A stretch of DNA of 64,000 nucleotides from Cognatiyoonia koreensis (GCF_900109295.1 NZ_FOIZ01000001.1:930001-994000); one strand, 5' to 3'. Positions 27,692 to 37,358 are shown, numbered from the stretch's first letter. Program-made: numbers and translations. Notes: generated by a model from the sequence alone, not told the origin.

Positions 27692-27737
27692 AGAACACCT
27701 TGGACAATACTTAGCCTGCGCACCCTATGAAACTGCG

Positions 27738-27756
27738 CCTTAACAGGATGTTAAGG
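27738..27756. promoter_or_regulatory. CtrA-like palindrome upstream of the GAF-EAL gene
   Basis: CCTTAAC-AGGAT-GTTAAGG; it contains a perfect TTAA-N7-TTAA on both strands, the CtrA consensus. Its near edge is 46 bases before the ATG at 27691. With a G-T pair the stem extends to about ten base pairs, so an alternative role as a hpt terminator hairpin exists, but no T-tract follows on the minus strand. Confidence 0.55.
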
Positions 27757-27783
27757 TGCGAATTTGAAGTAAGTGTTAACGAG

Positions 27784-28332
27784 TTACGCCTGCTCTTCTG
27801 TAAACCGGACTTTGCCAATAAATGGTAAATTCCGGTTGCGCTGTGCAAAATCAATGCCGTAGCCCACGACGAATTCATCGGGGATTTCAAAACCTGTCCA
27901 GTCTGCTTTGAAATCCACCTCGCGCCGGGCTGGTTTGTCCAGCAGGGCGATGGTTTTCATGCGAGCGGGTTTTTTCGTTTCGAGGTATTTGCTTACGTGG
28001 GCAAGCGTGTGACCTGTGTCGATGATGTCTTCGACAACCAGCACGTCGCGTCCTTCAATCGCGCCGCGTAAGTCTTTGAAAATACGCACTTCCCGACTGC
28101 TTTCCATCGCGTCGCCGTAGCTTGATGCCTCAAGAAAATCGACTTCGACCGGTAGGTCGAGTTCGCGCACAAGATCAGCGATGAAAACGAAGGAGCCGCG
28201 CAGCAGACCAACGACGACAAGCTTGTCGGTGCCGTCAAATTCATCATGGATTTCTTGCGACAGTTCTTCGATCCGGGCGGCGATGGACTTCGCGCTGATC
28301 ATCTGGTCTATGAAATACGGTTTGTCGCCCAT
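27784..28332 (-). CDS. hpt: Hypoxanthine phosphoribosyltransferase
   Basis: Salvages hypoxanthine (and guanine) to IMP/GMP with PRPP. 182 residues, normal. The PRPP-binding motif [14 protein letters not shown] is intact, as are the flexible-loop LEASSYGD and the base-binding [20 protein letters not shown] near the C-terminus. Cytosolic. Single gene between the GAF-EAL gene and the cytochrome pair on the same strand; the 55-base gap upstream shows no terminator. Confidence 0.95.
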   Translation of the reverse strand: MGDKPYFIDQMISAKSIAARIEELSQEIHDEFDGTDKLVVVGLLRGSFVFIADLVRELDLPVEVDFLEASSYGDAMESSREVRIFKDLRGAIEGRDVLVVEDIIDTGHTLAHVSKYLETKKPARMKTIALLDKPARREVDFKADWTGFEIPDEFVVGYGIDFAQRNRNLPFIGKVRFTEEQA

Positions 28333-28387
28333 GCCGGTCCCCTGCGGTGTCTTGCGCCAAACTTGCGGATTCGGGCGGGAATGTCAC

Positions 28388-29266
28388 CTAGTTTGGCAGG
28401 GCCTTTAGATAGCTTGCGATTGCCTGGCGGTCAGCGTCGGTCAGCTTGGCCGTGTTGCGCACGACTGCAGCCATTTCGCCACCGGCGCTGTCGAAATCAG
28501 GTGTGAAGCCGCTGCGCAGGTATTCCGCGATGTCGGCAACCGACCAATCCAGCTTTGACGGCGTGATTCCGGGCACGCGGCCTTCACCCGCTGGAAATGG
28601 TGCGCCGGTCATCCAGGCAGCGGTATCCAGACCGCCGATTGCATTGCGGGGCGTATGGCATTCGGCGCAGTGGCCAAGCGCCTCGACAAGATAACGGCCT
28701 TGCGCGATCTCGTCGCTTGCCGGGTCTTGCAGCGTCCAATCATCTACCATTGCGAAGGTTTTCCAGCCGCCGTTCAGCCGACGGATCGAAAAGGGGAAGG
28801 CTATGTCGTGCGGCTGGCTGGCGATATCGGAGGCGGGCAGGGTGCGCATGTAGCTGATTAGATCAATGACGTCCTGATCGCGCATCTTGTTGTAGGCACC
28901 GTAGGGAAAGACCGGGTAATACTGCTGCCCGTCAGGGGACACCCCGCGCAGGATCGCATTGGCCAAAGCGATATCATCCCAACTGCCGACGCCTGCGACG
29001 GGATCGGACGAAATGTTTGGCGCGACGAATGTGCCGAAGTCTGTCGCAAAGCGTTTGCCGCCCGACAACACATCGGCTGGCCCGTCTTCCGCGATGTGAC
29101 ACGATGCACAACCCGCAGCCGCGAAAATACGCGCGCCGCTTTCGGGATCGCCTTCAAGGCCGGCCAAGGCATCGTCGGGGAGTGGATCAGCTTGCGTGAT
29201 CCACAAGCCGACACCGGCACCAACAAGCAGCAGCAGGCCAAGACCTGTGCCAAGGCGACGCCACAT
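28388..29266 (-). CDS. Diheme c-type cytochrome, membrane-anchored
   Basis: Periplasmic electron carrier with two c-haem sites. From ATG at 29266, which shares its A with the TAA of the upstream cytochrome gene, it has 292 residues. One N-terminal hydrophobic segment (LGTGLGLLLLVGAGVGLWI) probably stays as an anchor. Haem motifs are CASCH near residue 55 and CAECH near 210; possible axial Met residues occur in each half (for example NKMRDQDV, GEMAAVV). The layout resembles diheme subunits of alcohol or aldehyde dehydrogenase systems, but no dehydrogenase is adjacent. A longer start at 29299 would overlap the upstream gene and is less likely. Confidence 0.87.
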   Translation of the reverse strand: MWRRLGTGLGLLLLVGAGVGLWITQADPLPDDALAGLEGDPESGARIFAAAGCASCHIAEDGPADVLSGGKRFATDFGTFVAPNISSDPVAGVGSWDDIALANAILRGVSPDGQQYYPVFPYGAYNKMRDQDVIDLISYMRTLPASDIASQPHDIAFPFSIRRLNGGWKTFAMVDDWTLQDPASDEIAQGRYLVEALGHCAECHTPRNAIGGLDTAAWMTGAPFPAGEGRVPGITPSKLDWSVADIAEYLRSGFTPDFDSAGGEMAAVVRNTAKLTDADRQAIASYLKALPN

Positions 29267-29739
29267 TACTCGCGCGGTGCGCGATAGGCTTCGTGGCACG
29301 CACCACAGGCCTTGCCGACATTGCCAAACCCGGCTTTGAGCGCGTCAAGGTCTGTGCCCGCAGCAGATGACAAGGCAACCGCTGCTTCTGTCAAAGCCAT
29401 CTGGCTGGCGGCAAAGCCTTCACCATCCGTCCAGATTTCCGCTTTGGCGCGGCTGCCTTCGATTGAGGCATCACTGCCTTCGACCCAGTATCCGTACTGA
29501 TCCATGCCAGCCAGTGCCGCGAGGTTGCTTGCTGCCGCTCCGGCGACTGAGGCGTCATAGGGGGCTTCTTCTTTTACCATTGCGCTGAGCGGTCCAAGGT
29601 AGAAGGAATAAAGTTGCATGTGCGCGTTGCGTGCGTTCATTGCTTTTGCCACATCTTCCGTGACATGTCCGTCAGCCAATGCAGCTGTCGCAAGTGAAAT
29701 TGACAAAGTCGCTATTCCAATAGTCTTGAGCCGTCTCAT
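29266..29739 (-). CDS. Cytochrome c' family protein
   Basis: Periplasmic monohaem cytochrome of the c'/c556 four-helix bundle type, 157 residues. Signal peptide MRRLKTIGIATLSISLATAALA. The single haem motif is at the extreme C-terminus, CGACHEAYR, exactly as in cytochrome c'. The helices are Ala-rich (AAASNLAALAGMDQYG, ALTEAAVALSSAAGTDLDAL). Family members bind NO or donate electrons. Its TAA shares a base with the diheme gene ATG, so the two cytochromes are translationally coupled and probably function together. Confidence 0.9.
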   Translation of the reverse strand: MRRLKTIGIATLSISLATAALADGHVTEDVAKAMNARNAHMQLYSFYLGPLSAMVKEEAPYDASVAGAAASNLAALAGMDQYGYWVEGSDASIEGSRAKAEIWTDGEGFAASQMALTEAAVALSSAAGTDLDALKAGFGNVGKACGACHEAYRAPRE

Positions 29740-29941
29740 GATCAGTCTCCTGTTCTATCAATAACTTCACGCTAGGGAATGAATACTGCGCTGTCATGCG
29801 GTCCGCGTTGGAAAATCCGCACAGAATTGGTGCGCAATCGCACAGCGTGACCCCGGGTCGCAGCGCGTCGCCAACGCGAAGGGCTTGAATTTGGGTGCAT
29901 AATGATGACATCAGGCCAAAGCCGCGCTGTAGAGGACGCCT

Positions 29942-30385
29942 ATGCCTGCCCATCACGAAACCCGGGTTTTGCCTTATACTGCCGACCAGATGTATGATCT
30001 TGTTGCAGACGTCGGGAATTATCCGAAGTTCCTGCCATGGACAGCGGCAGCGCGGGTCCGCTCGGTAACTGATCGCGGGGATCATGAGGAAATGCTGGCT
30101 GATCTCGTCATCTCGTTCAAGGTCTTCCGCGAAAAATTCGGCAGCCGCGTCCTGCTTTGGCCGCAAGAGAAGAAAATCGACACCGCTTATCTGGATGGCC
30201 CGTTCCATCACCTTGAAAGTACGTGGAAGTTCCGCGACGTGGACGGTGGCTGTGAAGTCGACTTTGAAGTCGATTTCGAATTTCGTAATCGCCTGCTTCA
30301 AGGCGCTGCGGGTATGTTTTTTAACGAAGCCATGCAGCGCGTTGTGCGTGCCTTCGAGCGCCGCGCGGCAGAGCTTTACCGGTGA
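29942..30385 (+). CDS. COQ10/RatA-type START-domain protein
   Basis: Small START-like protein, 147 residues, probably a ubiquinone-binding chaperone of the COQ10 family (annotated RatA in enterics, where a ribosome anti-association role was proposed). Typical features: ETRVLPYTADQMYDLVADVGNYPKFLPW at the N-terminus and the C-terminal helix GMFFNEAMQRVVRAFERRA. GAGG lies before the ATG. It often follows lipA in alphaproteobacteria; here 3.5 kb of minus-strand genes separate them. Its stop overlaps the GTG start of the next gene by four bases. Confidence 0.92.
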   Translation: MPAHHETRVLPYTADQMYDLVADVGNYPKFLPWTAAARVRSVTDRGDHEEMLADLVISFKVFREKFGSRVLLWPQEKKIDTAYLDGPFHHLESTWKFRDVDGGCEVDFEVDFEFRNRLLQGAAGMFFNEAMQRVVRAFERRAAELYR

Positions 30386-31632
30386 GTGTCGCGGCCCGAC
30401 TTGTCACCCTGTCGCAAGGCGGGGTCGGGGGCGGGCCGACGCAGCTGATGCGACTTTGCTTTTTTGATTGGGCCGTTTGTGCCATCGCCGGGCAGGATGA
30501 ACCAGTGGTGCGGACCCTGATCTCGACGTGCGAGTCGCATGGCCCCTGCAGCGTCTTTGGCGGCGCTACATACGACCCGGCAACCGCTGCTTTGATCAAT
30601 GGCACGATGGGTCATGCGCTGGACTACGACGACACCCATTTTGATCACATCGGTCATACGTCCGCTGTCGTTATGCCTGCCGTTCTGGCTGTTGCGCAGG
30701 ATCAGATGATGGATCTGAACCGCGTCTTGGAGGCGGCGCTGGTTGGGTCTGAGGCAGCCGTACGTGTCGGGCTTTGGCTGGGGCACGATCATTATCAGGT
30801 TGGCTATCACCAGACGGCGACTGCGGGTGCATTTGGTGCGGTGGTTGGTTTGGCCCGCCTGCTGCGGCTTGATCGCGAACAGACTGACAATGCGATCGGG
30901 TTGACCGCCACAATGGCGTCGGGGCTGAAAGGCCAATTCGGGACGATGGGCAAGCCGCTGAATGCCGGTCTTGCGGCGCGCGTCGCGGTCGAGGCCGTGA
31001 CATGGGCCAAGGCCGGGTTGACGAGCGATCCGCAAGGGTTGGAAAATTTTGCAGCGACACATCACGGTCAAGGCCACGAGTCCGCATGGGATGACGCGGA
31101 ACCCTGGAAGATTGCCCGCATTAGTCACAAGTTTCACGCCTGTTGCCACGGATTGCATGCCATGCTGGAGGCTTTGGCGCAGCAACCGATAGATCCGGAA
31201 GCCATTGCAGTGGTGCGTGTTTACACCCATCCGCGTTGGATGAGCGTTTGCAACAAGCCAGACCCTGCCACTGGCCTGGAAGCGAAATTTTCTTATCGCC
31301 AGACGGCTGCGATGGCGATTGCCGGTATCTCGACGGCGGCAATCGCGCGCTTTTCCGATGATATTGCGTCTGACCCCGAACTTCGCGCCCTGCGCGAAAA
31401 GGTGGAAGTGATGTCTGACGATCGTCTGTCAGAGATGCAGGCGCGGGTCGTTCTGACGTTTGCTGACGGGCGCACGGAAACTCGCGAACATGATCTGGAC
31501 GCTCCACTTTCCTTGTCCGAGCGTGAAACGCGTTTGCGCGCCAAAGCGACGGCTGTGCTGGGCGACGCACGCGCGGCAGCGTTGTGGGATGTGGTCAGTC
31601 GCGGTGATCTTGTTGGACTGTTCGACGTTTGA
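30382..31632 (+). CDS. MmgE/PrpD family protein
   Basis: Cytosolic protein of the 2-methylcitrate dehydratase superfamily, 416 residues from a GTG overlapping the previous stop. Family segments: the N-terminal FFDWAVCAIAG, the Asp/His-rich NGTMGHALDYDDTHFDHIGHTSAVVMPAVLA (active-site region), HQTATAGAFGAVVGLARLL and the later KFHACCHGLHAMLEA. It lacks neighbours of the methylcitrate cycle (prpB, prpC), so the substrate may be another hydroxy acid. Coupling to the COQ10-type gene may only be positional. A bidirectional terminator follows after ten bases. Confidence 0.9.
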   Translation: MSVAARLVTLSQGGVGGGPTQLMRLCFFDWAVCAIAGQDEPVVRTLISTCESHGPCSVFGGATYDPATAALINGTMGHALDYDDTHFDHIGHTSAVVMPAVLAVAQDQMMDLNRVLEAALVGSEAAVRVGLWLGHDHYQVGYHQTATAGAFGAVVGLARLLRLDREQTDNAIGLTATMASGLKGQFGTMGKPLNAGLAARVAVEAVTWAKAGLTSDPQGLENFAATHHGQGHESAWDDAEPWKIARISHKFHACCHGLHAMLEALAQQPIDPEAIAVVRVYTHPRWMSVCNKPDPATGLEAKFSYRQTAAMAIAGISTAAIARFSDDIASDPELRALREKVEVMSDDRLSEMQARVVLTFADGRTETREHDLDAPLSLSERETRLRAKATAVLGDARAAALWDVVSRGDLVGLFDV

Positions 31633-31641
31633 AACGAAAAC

Positions 31642-31659
31642 GGGCACCCGAAGGTGCCC
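31642..31659. terminator. Bidirectional terminator between the PrpD-family gene and amtB
   Basis: GGGCACC-CGAA-GGTGCCC, a 7-bp stem with a tetraloop. On the minus strand GTTTTCGTTTC follows, a good T-rich tail for amtB; on the plus strand CTTTCCACATTT follows, weaker. It sits between two convergent stops. Confidence 0.75.
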
Positions 31660-31682
31660 CTTTCCACATTTGCCGAAGCTGA

Positions 31683-32864
31683 TCAGCTGTTGAGTTCGTA
31701 AGCCCGTTCGCCATGTACCGCCAGGTCGAGACCTGTTGTTTCGGTTTCGGGATCGACGCGCAACGCTGTGACGGCCTTACAGATCACGATGAGTACGCAG
31801 GTGACGACGATCGTATAAGCTCCAACAATCGCGAGCGAGCCGAGTTGTGCCGCCCATGACCCGGCACCGAAGACGGCGATCATGATCGTGCCGAAAATGC
31901 CGCCTACACCGTGCACTGCAAACACATCGAGCGTGTCGTCGATTTTCACGACGTTGCGGATCAGTGTCACAGCTTCCTGGCACATAATACCCGCGACGGA
32001 TCCGATGACGAGCGCTTCGACAGGGCCAACAAAACCGGACGCGGGCGTGATCGAGGCAAGCCCGGCAATCGTGCCGGTCACCATACCCACAAGCGAGGCC
32101 TTGCCGAACTTGATCTTTTCCCAGAGGGCCCATGTCAACGACGCTGCCGCTGCGGACAGATGTGTCACGGTGATCGCCATCGCCGCGCCGCCGTCAGCTG
32201 CAAGCTGCGAGCCGCCGTTGAAACCGAACCAGCCAATCCAGAGCATCGCGGCCCCGATCATCACCATGCCGGGGTTGTGCGGCGGCTTGGACGCATCACG
32301 ACGGCTGCCGAGGAAGATCGCGAGAACGAGCGCTGCCAGACCAGCGGTTTCGTGCACGACGACACCGCCTGCAAAGTCTTTCAAGCCGACGTCACCGAAG
32401 ATGCCACCGTCTGCGAGCATTCCGCCCCCCCAGACCCAGTGCACGACGGGCGCATAGCACAGCAACATCCAGAGGCCCGAGAAAAGCAGGACGAAGCCGA
32501 ACCCGATCCGTTCGACGTAGGCCCCGACGATAAGTGCCGGTGTGATGATTGCAAATGTCATCTGGAAAGCAAAGAAAAGCACTTCTGGTAGGGTCCCGAA
32601 GACCGTGTCGGCATCAATGCCGGACAGAAAGACCTTGTCCAGACCGCCCCAATATCCAGATGTTCCGCTGCCGAACGCAATCGAGTAGCCGAAGGCAAAC
32701 CAGAGGATGCTCATCAAACAGGCAATCGCGTAGCAATGCATAAAGACGCTGAGAACGTTTCGCCCCCGCACAAGACCACCGTAAAACAATGCAAGTCCCG
32801 GTAGCGTCATGAACAGGACCAATGCCGTGGCCACGATAATCCAGGCTGTATCCGCTCCAACCAT
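31683..32864 (-). CDS. amtB: Ammonium transporter
   Basis: Inner-membrane ammonium channel, 393 residues from ATG at 32864 (AAGGA upstream; a longer frame to 32960 lacks similarity). Eleven or so helices: DTAWIIVATALVLFMTLPGLALFYGGLVRGRN is the signature N-terminus, with the pore Phe/His regions visible in FAFQMTFAIITPALIVGAYVERIGF and FAGGVVVHETAGLAALV. The C-terminus ends ETTGLDLAVHGERAYELNS, the PII-contact tail. Unusually no glnK gene is directly upstream. NtrB/NtrC and NtrY/NtrX, the likely controllers, are 3.5 kb away on the other strand. Confidence 0.95.
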   Translation of the reverse strand: MVGADTAWIIVATALVLFMTLPGLALFYGGLVRGRNVLSVFMHCYAIACLMSILWFAFGYSIAFGSGTSGYWGGLDKVFLSGIDADTVFGTLPEVLFFAFQMTFAIITPALIVGAYVERIGFGFVLLFSGLWMLLCYAPVVHWVWGGGMLADGGIFGDVGLKDFAGGVVVHETAGLAALVLAIFLGSRRDASKPPHNPGMVMIGAAMLWIGWFGFNGGSQLAADGGAAMAITVTHLSAAAASLTWALWEKIKFGKASLVGMVTGTIAGLASITPASGFVGPVEALVIGSVAGIMCQEAVTLIRNVVKIDDTLDVFAVHGVGGIFGTIMIAVFGAGSWAAQLGSLAIVGAYTIVVTCVLIVICKAVTALRVDPETETTGLDLAVHGERAYELNS

Positions 32865-33007
32865 GATAGATTCCTTCCCCTTTTTTGTCGTTAGGGCGAG
32901 GGACCGGATTTCATGTGCTATGAAAAGGAGCGACCGGAGGTCAATACGCTCAATTTCCACGCAATTCTGAGAAAGCGTAAAAATTGGGCGCTCTGGTGGC
33001 GGATTGC

Positions 33008-33481
33008 CTATTCTGGCGACAGCGCGCGAAGAAGCAGGTTGAGCGCATGATCGCGGGCGGCTTTGCGCACGCTGTCGCGCCCGAGCGCGCCGAAGTCCTT
33101 GGTTTCGGTGTGCACATCGGTGCGCGTCGCCAGCCCAAAGCAGACGCGGCCTTCGGGTTTGTGGTCCGACCCGCCGGGCCCTGCGATGCCGGTGATAGAC
33201 ACCGAAAGTGTTGCAGTGGAATTGGCGATCGCCCCGATCGCCATTTCGCGCGCGACCTCTTCGGAGACCGCCCCGACACTTTCGAGTGTGCGGGTGCTGA
33301 CGCCAAGCATGTCGGTTTTGGCTGCATTGGTGTAGGTCACGAACCCCCGGTCAAAAACCGCCGAACTGCCCGGCACATCCGTGATCGCGGCAGAAACCAT
33401 GCCGCCTGTGCAGCTTTCGGCGGTGGCGATGATGGCTTGTGATTTTTGGGCAGATGCAAGGATCTGTTCGGCGAGGGTCAC
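33008..33481 (-). CDS. pncC: CinA C-terminal domain protein (nicotinamide-nucleotide amidohydrolase)
   Basis: Deamidates NMN to NaMN in pyridine nucleotide recycling; only the C-terminal CinA domain (PncC) is present, 157 residues. Motifs TAESCTGGMVSAAITDVPGSSAVFDRGFVTYTNAAK, MAIGAIANSTATLSVSITGIAGPGG and GRVCFGLA are diagnostic, with the catalytic Ser in ESCTGG. GTG start overlapping the pgpA stop by four bases (GTGA), last gene of ispDF-pgpA-cinA. The symbol is by analogy with E. coli PncC. Confidence 0.92.
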   Translation of the reverse strand: MTLAEQILASAQKSQAIIATAESCTGGMVSAAITDVPGSSAVFDRGFVTYTNAAKTDMLGVSTRTLESVGAVSEEVAREMAIGAIANSTATLSVSITGIAGPGGSDHKPEGRVCFGLATRTDVHTETKDFGALGRDSVRKAARDHALNLLLRALSPE

Positions 33482-33966
33482 ATCATCACCCCGTGGTAGA
33501 GCGTGGCGAGTGCGATGACCCCAATGCCCGCGAGAATGCCCGCGATGACATCATCCAGCATCACGCCGGTCGCGTCGCTGCGCCTGTCTGCCCAACCCAC
33601 CGGACCAGGCTTGGTAATGTCGAACAGGCGAAAGAGCAGGAATGCGGCAATCCAGCCCGGCCAGAGCGTGAGCAAGCTGACGTTCATCATATTGGCCCCA
33701 TAAGCCACGGGCAGCAAAGCGATCCACTGGCCGACGACTTCGTCTATGACGATTTCGGAGGGGTCGTGATCATCTTTGCCGCGTGTTTCTTCCAGCGTGG
33801 CCCAATAGCCGATCCAATAGGCGATCAGGGCTGCAAAGATCAGTCCGAAAAAACCGGCCCATGACATGATGAGATATGCTGCGGGCAGGGCAGCAAGCGA
33901 GCCCCATGTGCCCGGTGCGGGTTTCAAGAGGCCTGCGAAAAAGAAAGTGGCGATGATCCGGCTCAT
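33478..33966 (-). CDS. pgpA: Phosphatidylglycerophosphatase A
   Basis: Inner-membrane phosphatase producing phosphatidylglycerol from its phosphate. 162 residues from ATG at 33966, which overlaps the ispDF stop (ATGA). Hydrophobic segments with the family motifs [51 protein letters not shown] and [12 protein letters not shown]; the Asp residues there are the metal ligands. A 62-codon upstream extension of the frame lies inside ispDF and is excluded. Confidence 0.95.
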   Translation of the reverse strand: MSRIIATFFFAGLLKPAPGTWGSLAALPAAYLIMSWAGFFGLIFAALIAYWIGYWATLEETRGKDDHDPSEIVIDEVVGQWIALLPVAYGANMMNVSLLTLWPGWIAAFLLFRLFDITKPGPVGWADRRSDATGVMLDDVIAGILAGIGVIALATLYHGVMM

Positions 33967-35114
33967 GGTTTGACCAAGGTCGCGGTCGCAAGGCTGGCGA
34001 TGCCTTCGCCGCGGCCTGTGAAACCGAGTTGTTCGGATGTGGTTGCCTTGACGCTGATCCGGTCTGCGCTGATCCCGATGATGTCGGCCAGTGCCGCTTT
34101 CATAGCTGGTTGATGCGGGCCGATTTTCGGATACTCGCAGACCAGCGTGCAATCCACGTTGGACACCGAAAATCCCTGTTCACTTGCCAGTTCGACCGCA
34201 TGTCGCAGAAAGATTTCGCTGCGCGCGCCCTTCCATTGCGGATCACTTGGCGGGAAATGCTGTCCGATATCCCCCATGCCAAGTGCGCCATAAATCGCAT
34301 CTGTGACTGCGTGCATACCGACATCGGCGTCGGAATGACCTTGCAAGCCGCGTTCGTGGGGGACCTTGATGCCGCATAGCCAGACGTGATCGCCCGGTCC
34401 AAAGCGGTGCACGTCGTAGCCGTTGCCAAGGCGAATATCCATGGTCTGTTCCATTAGTCTTGTCGCGCGGGCCAGATCATCCGGCCCGGTAATTTTGATG
34501 TTATCCTCGTCCCCGGGCACAATCGCAACCGTCAGCCCTGCGGCTCGGGCAACTTCGACGTCGTCAGCCGCCGTTCCAGCGTGCGCGGCGTGGGCATCTC
34601 GGATGACGGCGTAGCGAAACCCTTGTGGTGTTTGTGCGCGGAAAAGCCCAGTGCGATCCTGCGTGCCAGTGACGATCCGGTCTTGCCCCGTCCAGAGTGC
34701 ATCGACGACCGGCACGGCGGGTGCTGCGCCGTCGTGATGGTCCAATGCCGCGATGACATTGGCGATGACGGTTTGAGAGACGAGGGGGCGGGCGGCATCA
34801 TGGATCAGTACGTAATCCGGATTGTGGTCAGCCAATGCGTCTAGCCCGGCGCGGACGGACGCATCGCGCGTTTCACCGCCGGTCACAACGATGTCAGCTG
34901 CCAGACCGGTTTCGTTCCAGCGTACCAGATCGTTTTCGTTCAGGACAACGACCGTAGTCTGGCAACTTGAACTTAATGACTTAAGGCTATGTTCCAGAAC
35001 AGTTTTGCCGTGAAGTAATTGCCATTGCTTTGGCACGTTCCCGCCCGCGCGTTCACCCTTGCCAGCAGCAACCAGAATCGCAACGATGTGCGGTTGTTTG
35101 AAATTGGATGTCAT
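33963..35114 (-). CDS. ispDF: Bifunctional IspD/IspF enzyme of the MEP pathway
   Basis: Fused 2-C-methylerythritol 4-phosphate cytidylyltransferase and 2,4-cyclodiphosphate synthase, 383 residues from ATG at 35114. The IspD half (residues ~1-225) has [35 protein letters not shown] and HDAARPLVS; the IspF half starts [45 protein letters not shown] with the zinc Asp-x-His and ends in [17 protein letters not shown]. The frame is open 86 codons upstream but without similarity. Fusion is common in alphaproteobacteria. First gene of a three-gene coupled operon. Confidence 0.96.
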   Translation of the reverse strand: MTSNFKQPHIVAILVAAGKGERAGGNVPKQWQLLHGKTVLEHSLKSLSSSCQTTVVVLNENDLVRWNETGLAADIVVTGGETRDASVRAGLDALADHNPDYVLIHDAARPLVSQTVIANVIAALDHHDGAAPAVPVVDALWTGQDRIVTGTQDRTGLFRAQTPQGFRYAVIRDAHAAHAGTAADDVEVARAAGLTVAIVPGDEDNIKITGPDDLARATRLMEQTMDIRLGNGYDVHRFGPGDHVWLCGIKVPHERGLQGHSDADVGMHAVTDAIYGALGMGDIGQHFPPSDPQWKGARSEIFLRHAVELASEQGFSVSNVDCTLVCEYPKIGPHQPAMKAALADIIGISADRISVKATTSEQLGFTGRGEGIASLATATLVKP

Positions 35115-35283
35115 GATGTCGGTGTAAGTCCTGCGCGAAACCGGCGCAATCGCGCTGTTCGGATTTGCAAAACGCACAATATTCAGGCAGTTTGCGGTTT
35201 TTGCACAAATACTCATCACATGGGCATGGCGGCCTTGGGTGAATGAACGTATCTCCATCGCACTGCCTAAGGAACAGGCATAT

Positions 35284-36285
35284 ATGACCGGTATGACGAC
35301 GATCCCCTCAATAGAGCTTGGTACGGCCCGTTTGACGCCGCCAGTGGCGCTTGCGCCATTAGCGGGGATCACTGACCTGCCGTTCCGCCAACTGGTGGCG
35401 CGGTTTGGTGCAGGCTGGGTTGTGAGCGAGATGGTCGCGTCTCAGGAAATGGTGCAGGCCAAGCCGGGCGTGCGCGAACGTGCCGAGCTGGGCTTTGACC
35501 AGGCTGGCACCGCAGTCCAGTTGGCCGGACGGGAAGCCAGGTGGATGGCGGAAGCGGCGCGTATGGTCGAGGCGAACGGTGCCGCCATCATCGATATCAA
35601 TATGGGATGTCCGGCAAAGAAAGTGACGAACGGGTATTCCGGCTCGGCCCTGTTGAAAACGCCGAATCACGCGCTGTCCCTGATCGAGGCCGTTGTGGCG
35701 GCAGTACAAATTCCCGTCACGCTGAAAACGCGCCTTGGCTGGGATCATGATTGTTTGAATGCCGCTGATGTGGCGCGGCGTGCCGAAGCCGCAGGAATAC
35801 GGTTGGTGACGATACACGGGCGTACCCGTTGCCAGTTCTACAAAGGGTCGGCGGACTGGGACGCCATTCGCGCCATCAAGGATGCTGTGCGCATTCCCGT
35901 CATCGCCAATGGTGATATTGTCGACGCTGCCTCAGCGCGGAAGGCATTGAAGGCGTCAGGGGCCGATGGGGTCATGATCGGACGGGGCGCGCAGGGGCGG
36001 CCTTGGATCCTGGCAGAGGTCGCTTCGGCGTTGCATGGCACGGCCAAACCAGAAGTGCCACAAGGGCGCGTTCTGGTCGATCTGGTCGCCGGACATTACG
36101 AAGCGATGCTGTCGTTCTATGGTGCCGAATTGGGCGGCAAGGTCGCCCGCAAGCACCTTGGCTGGTATATGGATGATGCAGGAACGCATGGACAATTGCG
36201 AAAGGAAATCCTGACGTCGCGATCGCCCGCCGTGGTGCTGAAGCTTTTGCCGGACGCGCTTTGCCCGCAGGCGGTCGCCGCATGA
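35284..36285 (+). CDS. dusB: tRNA-dihydrouridine synthase DusB
   Basis: FMN enzyme reducing uridine to dihydrouridine in tRNA D-loops. 333 residues from ATG at 35284, preceded by AAGGAA at nine bases; upstream in-frame starts lack a ribosome site. [39 protein letters not shown] (catalytic Cys), [30 protein letters not shown] and [16 protein letters not shown] are the family motifs. Its stop overlaps the ntrB ATG (ATGA), the conserved alphaproteobacterial dusB-ntrB arrangement, so nitrogen signalling genes share its promoter. Confidence 0.96.
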   Translation: MTGMTTIPSIELGTARLTPPVALAPLAGITDLPFRQLVARFGAGWVVSEMVASQEMVQAKPGVRERAELGFDQAGTAVQLAGREARWMAEAARMVEANGAAIIDINMGCPAKKVTNGYSGSALLKTPNHALSLIEAVVAAVQIPVTLKTRLGWDHDCLNAADVARRAEAAGIRLVTIHGRTRCQFYKGSADWDAIRAIKDAVRIPVIANGDIVDAASARKALKASGADGVMIGRGAQGRPWILAEVASALHGTAKPEVPQGRVLVDLVAGHYEAMLSFYGAELGGKVARKHLGWYMDDAGTHGQLRKEILTSRSPAVVLKLLPDALCPQAVAA

Positions 36286-37358
36286 TCCAGGATGACAACC
36301 TGTGGAATTCGCTTCCGATCCCGTCGCTTCTGATCGCGGGCGATGATCGCATTTTGCAATCCAACGCCGCCGCCGAAAGCTTTTTGAACCTGTCAGCAAA
36401 GCAGGTCCAGAATGTATCGCTTTGGGATACGATCCTGATTGATGCGCAGCTTGAAGGGCCTTTCAGCAGGGCGCGCGACAGGCGCACACCCTTGTTCATC
36501 AACGATGTTGCCGTCGGCAGCGGGATGGGGCCGCCGATGGTCTGCAACGTCCACTTTGCACCGCTGTCAGGATCGGATGATGTAACGCTGATGATGATCC
36601 GGCCGATCGAGATCGCGAGCCGGATGACCAAAGGCGGAAAGTCGTCGACCGCCGCGCGCTCTGCCATCGGGATGGCCGAAATGCTGGCGCATGAAATCAA
36701 GAACCCGCTGGCGGGCATTACAGGCGCCGCGCAGCTGCTTTCCATGAACCTGAGCGCGGAAGATCAGGAACTGACCGATCTGATCGTGGCAGAGTCGCGG
36801 CGCATTGTGAAGCTGCTGGAGCAGGTCGAGCAATTCGGCAATTTGCGTCCCCCCGCGATGAAGCCGATCAACATCCATGATGTGATTGACCGAGCGCGTC
36901 AGTCGGCGGCTGTCGGGTTTGGTGCGCATATGTTTTTCATCGTCGATTACGACCCGTCGCTGCCGTACGCGATGGCCGACGGCGATCAGTTGCTGCAGGT
37001 GATGTTGAACCTGCTGAAGAACGCTTCAGAGGCGGGGTCCGACGGTGGCACGATCCGGTTGCGCACCTTTTATGACGGGTCTTTGCGGGTGCGCCAGCAG
37101 GACGGCATCAAGGCCAGTCTGCCGCTTCAGATCGAAGTGATCGATGATGGCCCCGGTTTGCCGCCCTCGATCGCCGATGATATTTTCGAACCCTTTATTT
37201 CGGGCCGCGAGAACGGCACGGGTCTGGGGCTGGCGCTGGTGAGCAAGCTTGTTCACGACGGTGGCGGCTGGATCAGTGTGGACAGCGTCCCGGGCAAAAC
37301 GGTTTTCAGGATCTCGCTGCCGCGGGCTCCCAAATTCTTACCTGACGGAGACAGCTAA
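36282..37358 (+). CDS. ntrB: Nitrogen-regulation sensor kinase NtrB
   Basis: Cytosolic PII-controlled histidine kinase/phosphatase that acts on NtrC. 358 residues. An N-terminal PAS region (LPIPSLLIAGDDRILQSNAAAESFLN), the H-box MLAHEIKNPLAGITGAAQLL with His137, the N-box LLQVMLNLLKNASEA, and G-boxes IDDGPGLPP and GTGLGLALVSKLV. No membrane segment, as usual for NtrB. Starts in the dusB stop; ntrC follows directly after the stop codon. amtB, a typical target of this pair, lies 3.5 kb away. Confidence 0.95.
   Translation: MIQDDNLWNSLPIPSLLIAGDDRILQSNAAAESFLNLSAKQVQNVSLWDTILIDAQLEGPFSRARDRRTPLFINDVAVGSGMGPPMVCNVHFAPLSGSDDVTLMMIRPIEIASRMTKGGKSSTAARSAIGMAEMLAHEIKNPLAGITGAAQLLSMNLSAEDQELTDLIVAESRRIVKLLEQVEQFGNLRPPAMKPINIHDVIDRARQSAAVGFGAHMFFIVDYDPSLPYAMADGDQLLQVMLNLLKNASEAGSDGGTIRLRTFYDGSLRVRQQDGIKASLPLQIEVIDDGPGLPPSIADDIFEPFISGRENGTGLGLALVSKLVHDGGGWISVDSVPGKTVFRISLPRAPKFLPDGDS

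Noticed and set aside
27364..27723. 119-codon minus-strand frame spanning the start of the GAF-EAL gene
   Set aside because: Different frame from the GAF-EAL domain; its sequence is Ser/Arg/Gln/Cys-rich and unrelated to any domain, while the true frame is continuous apart from one TAA.
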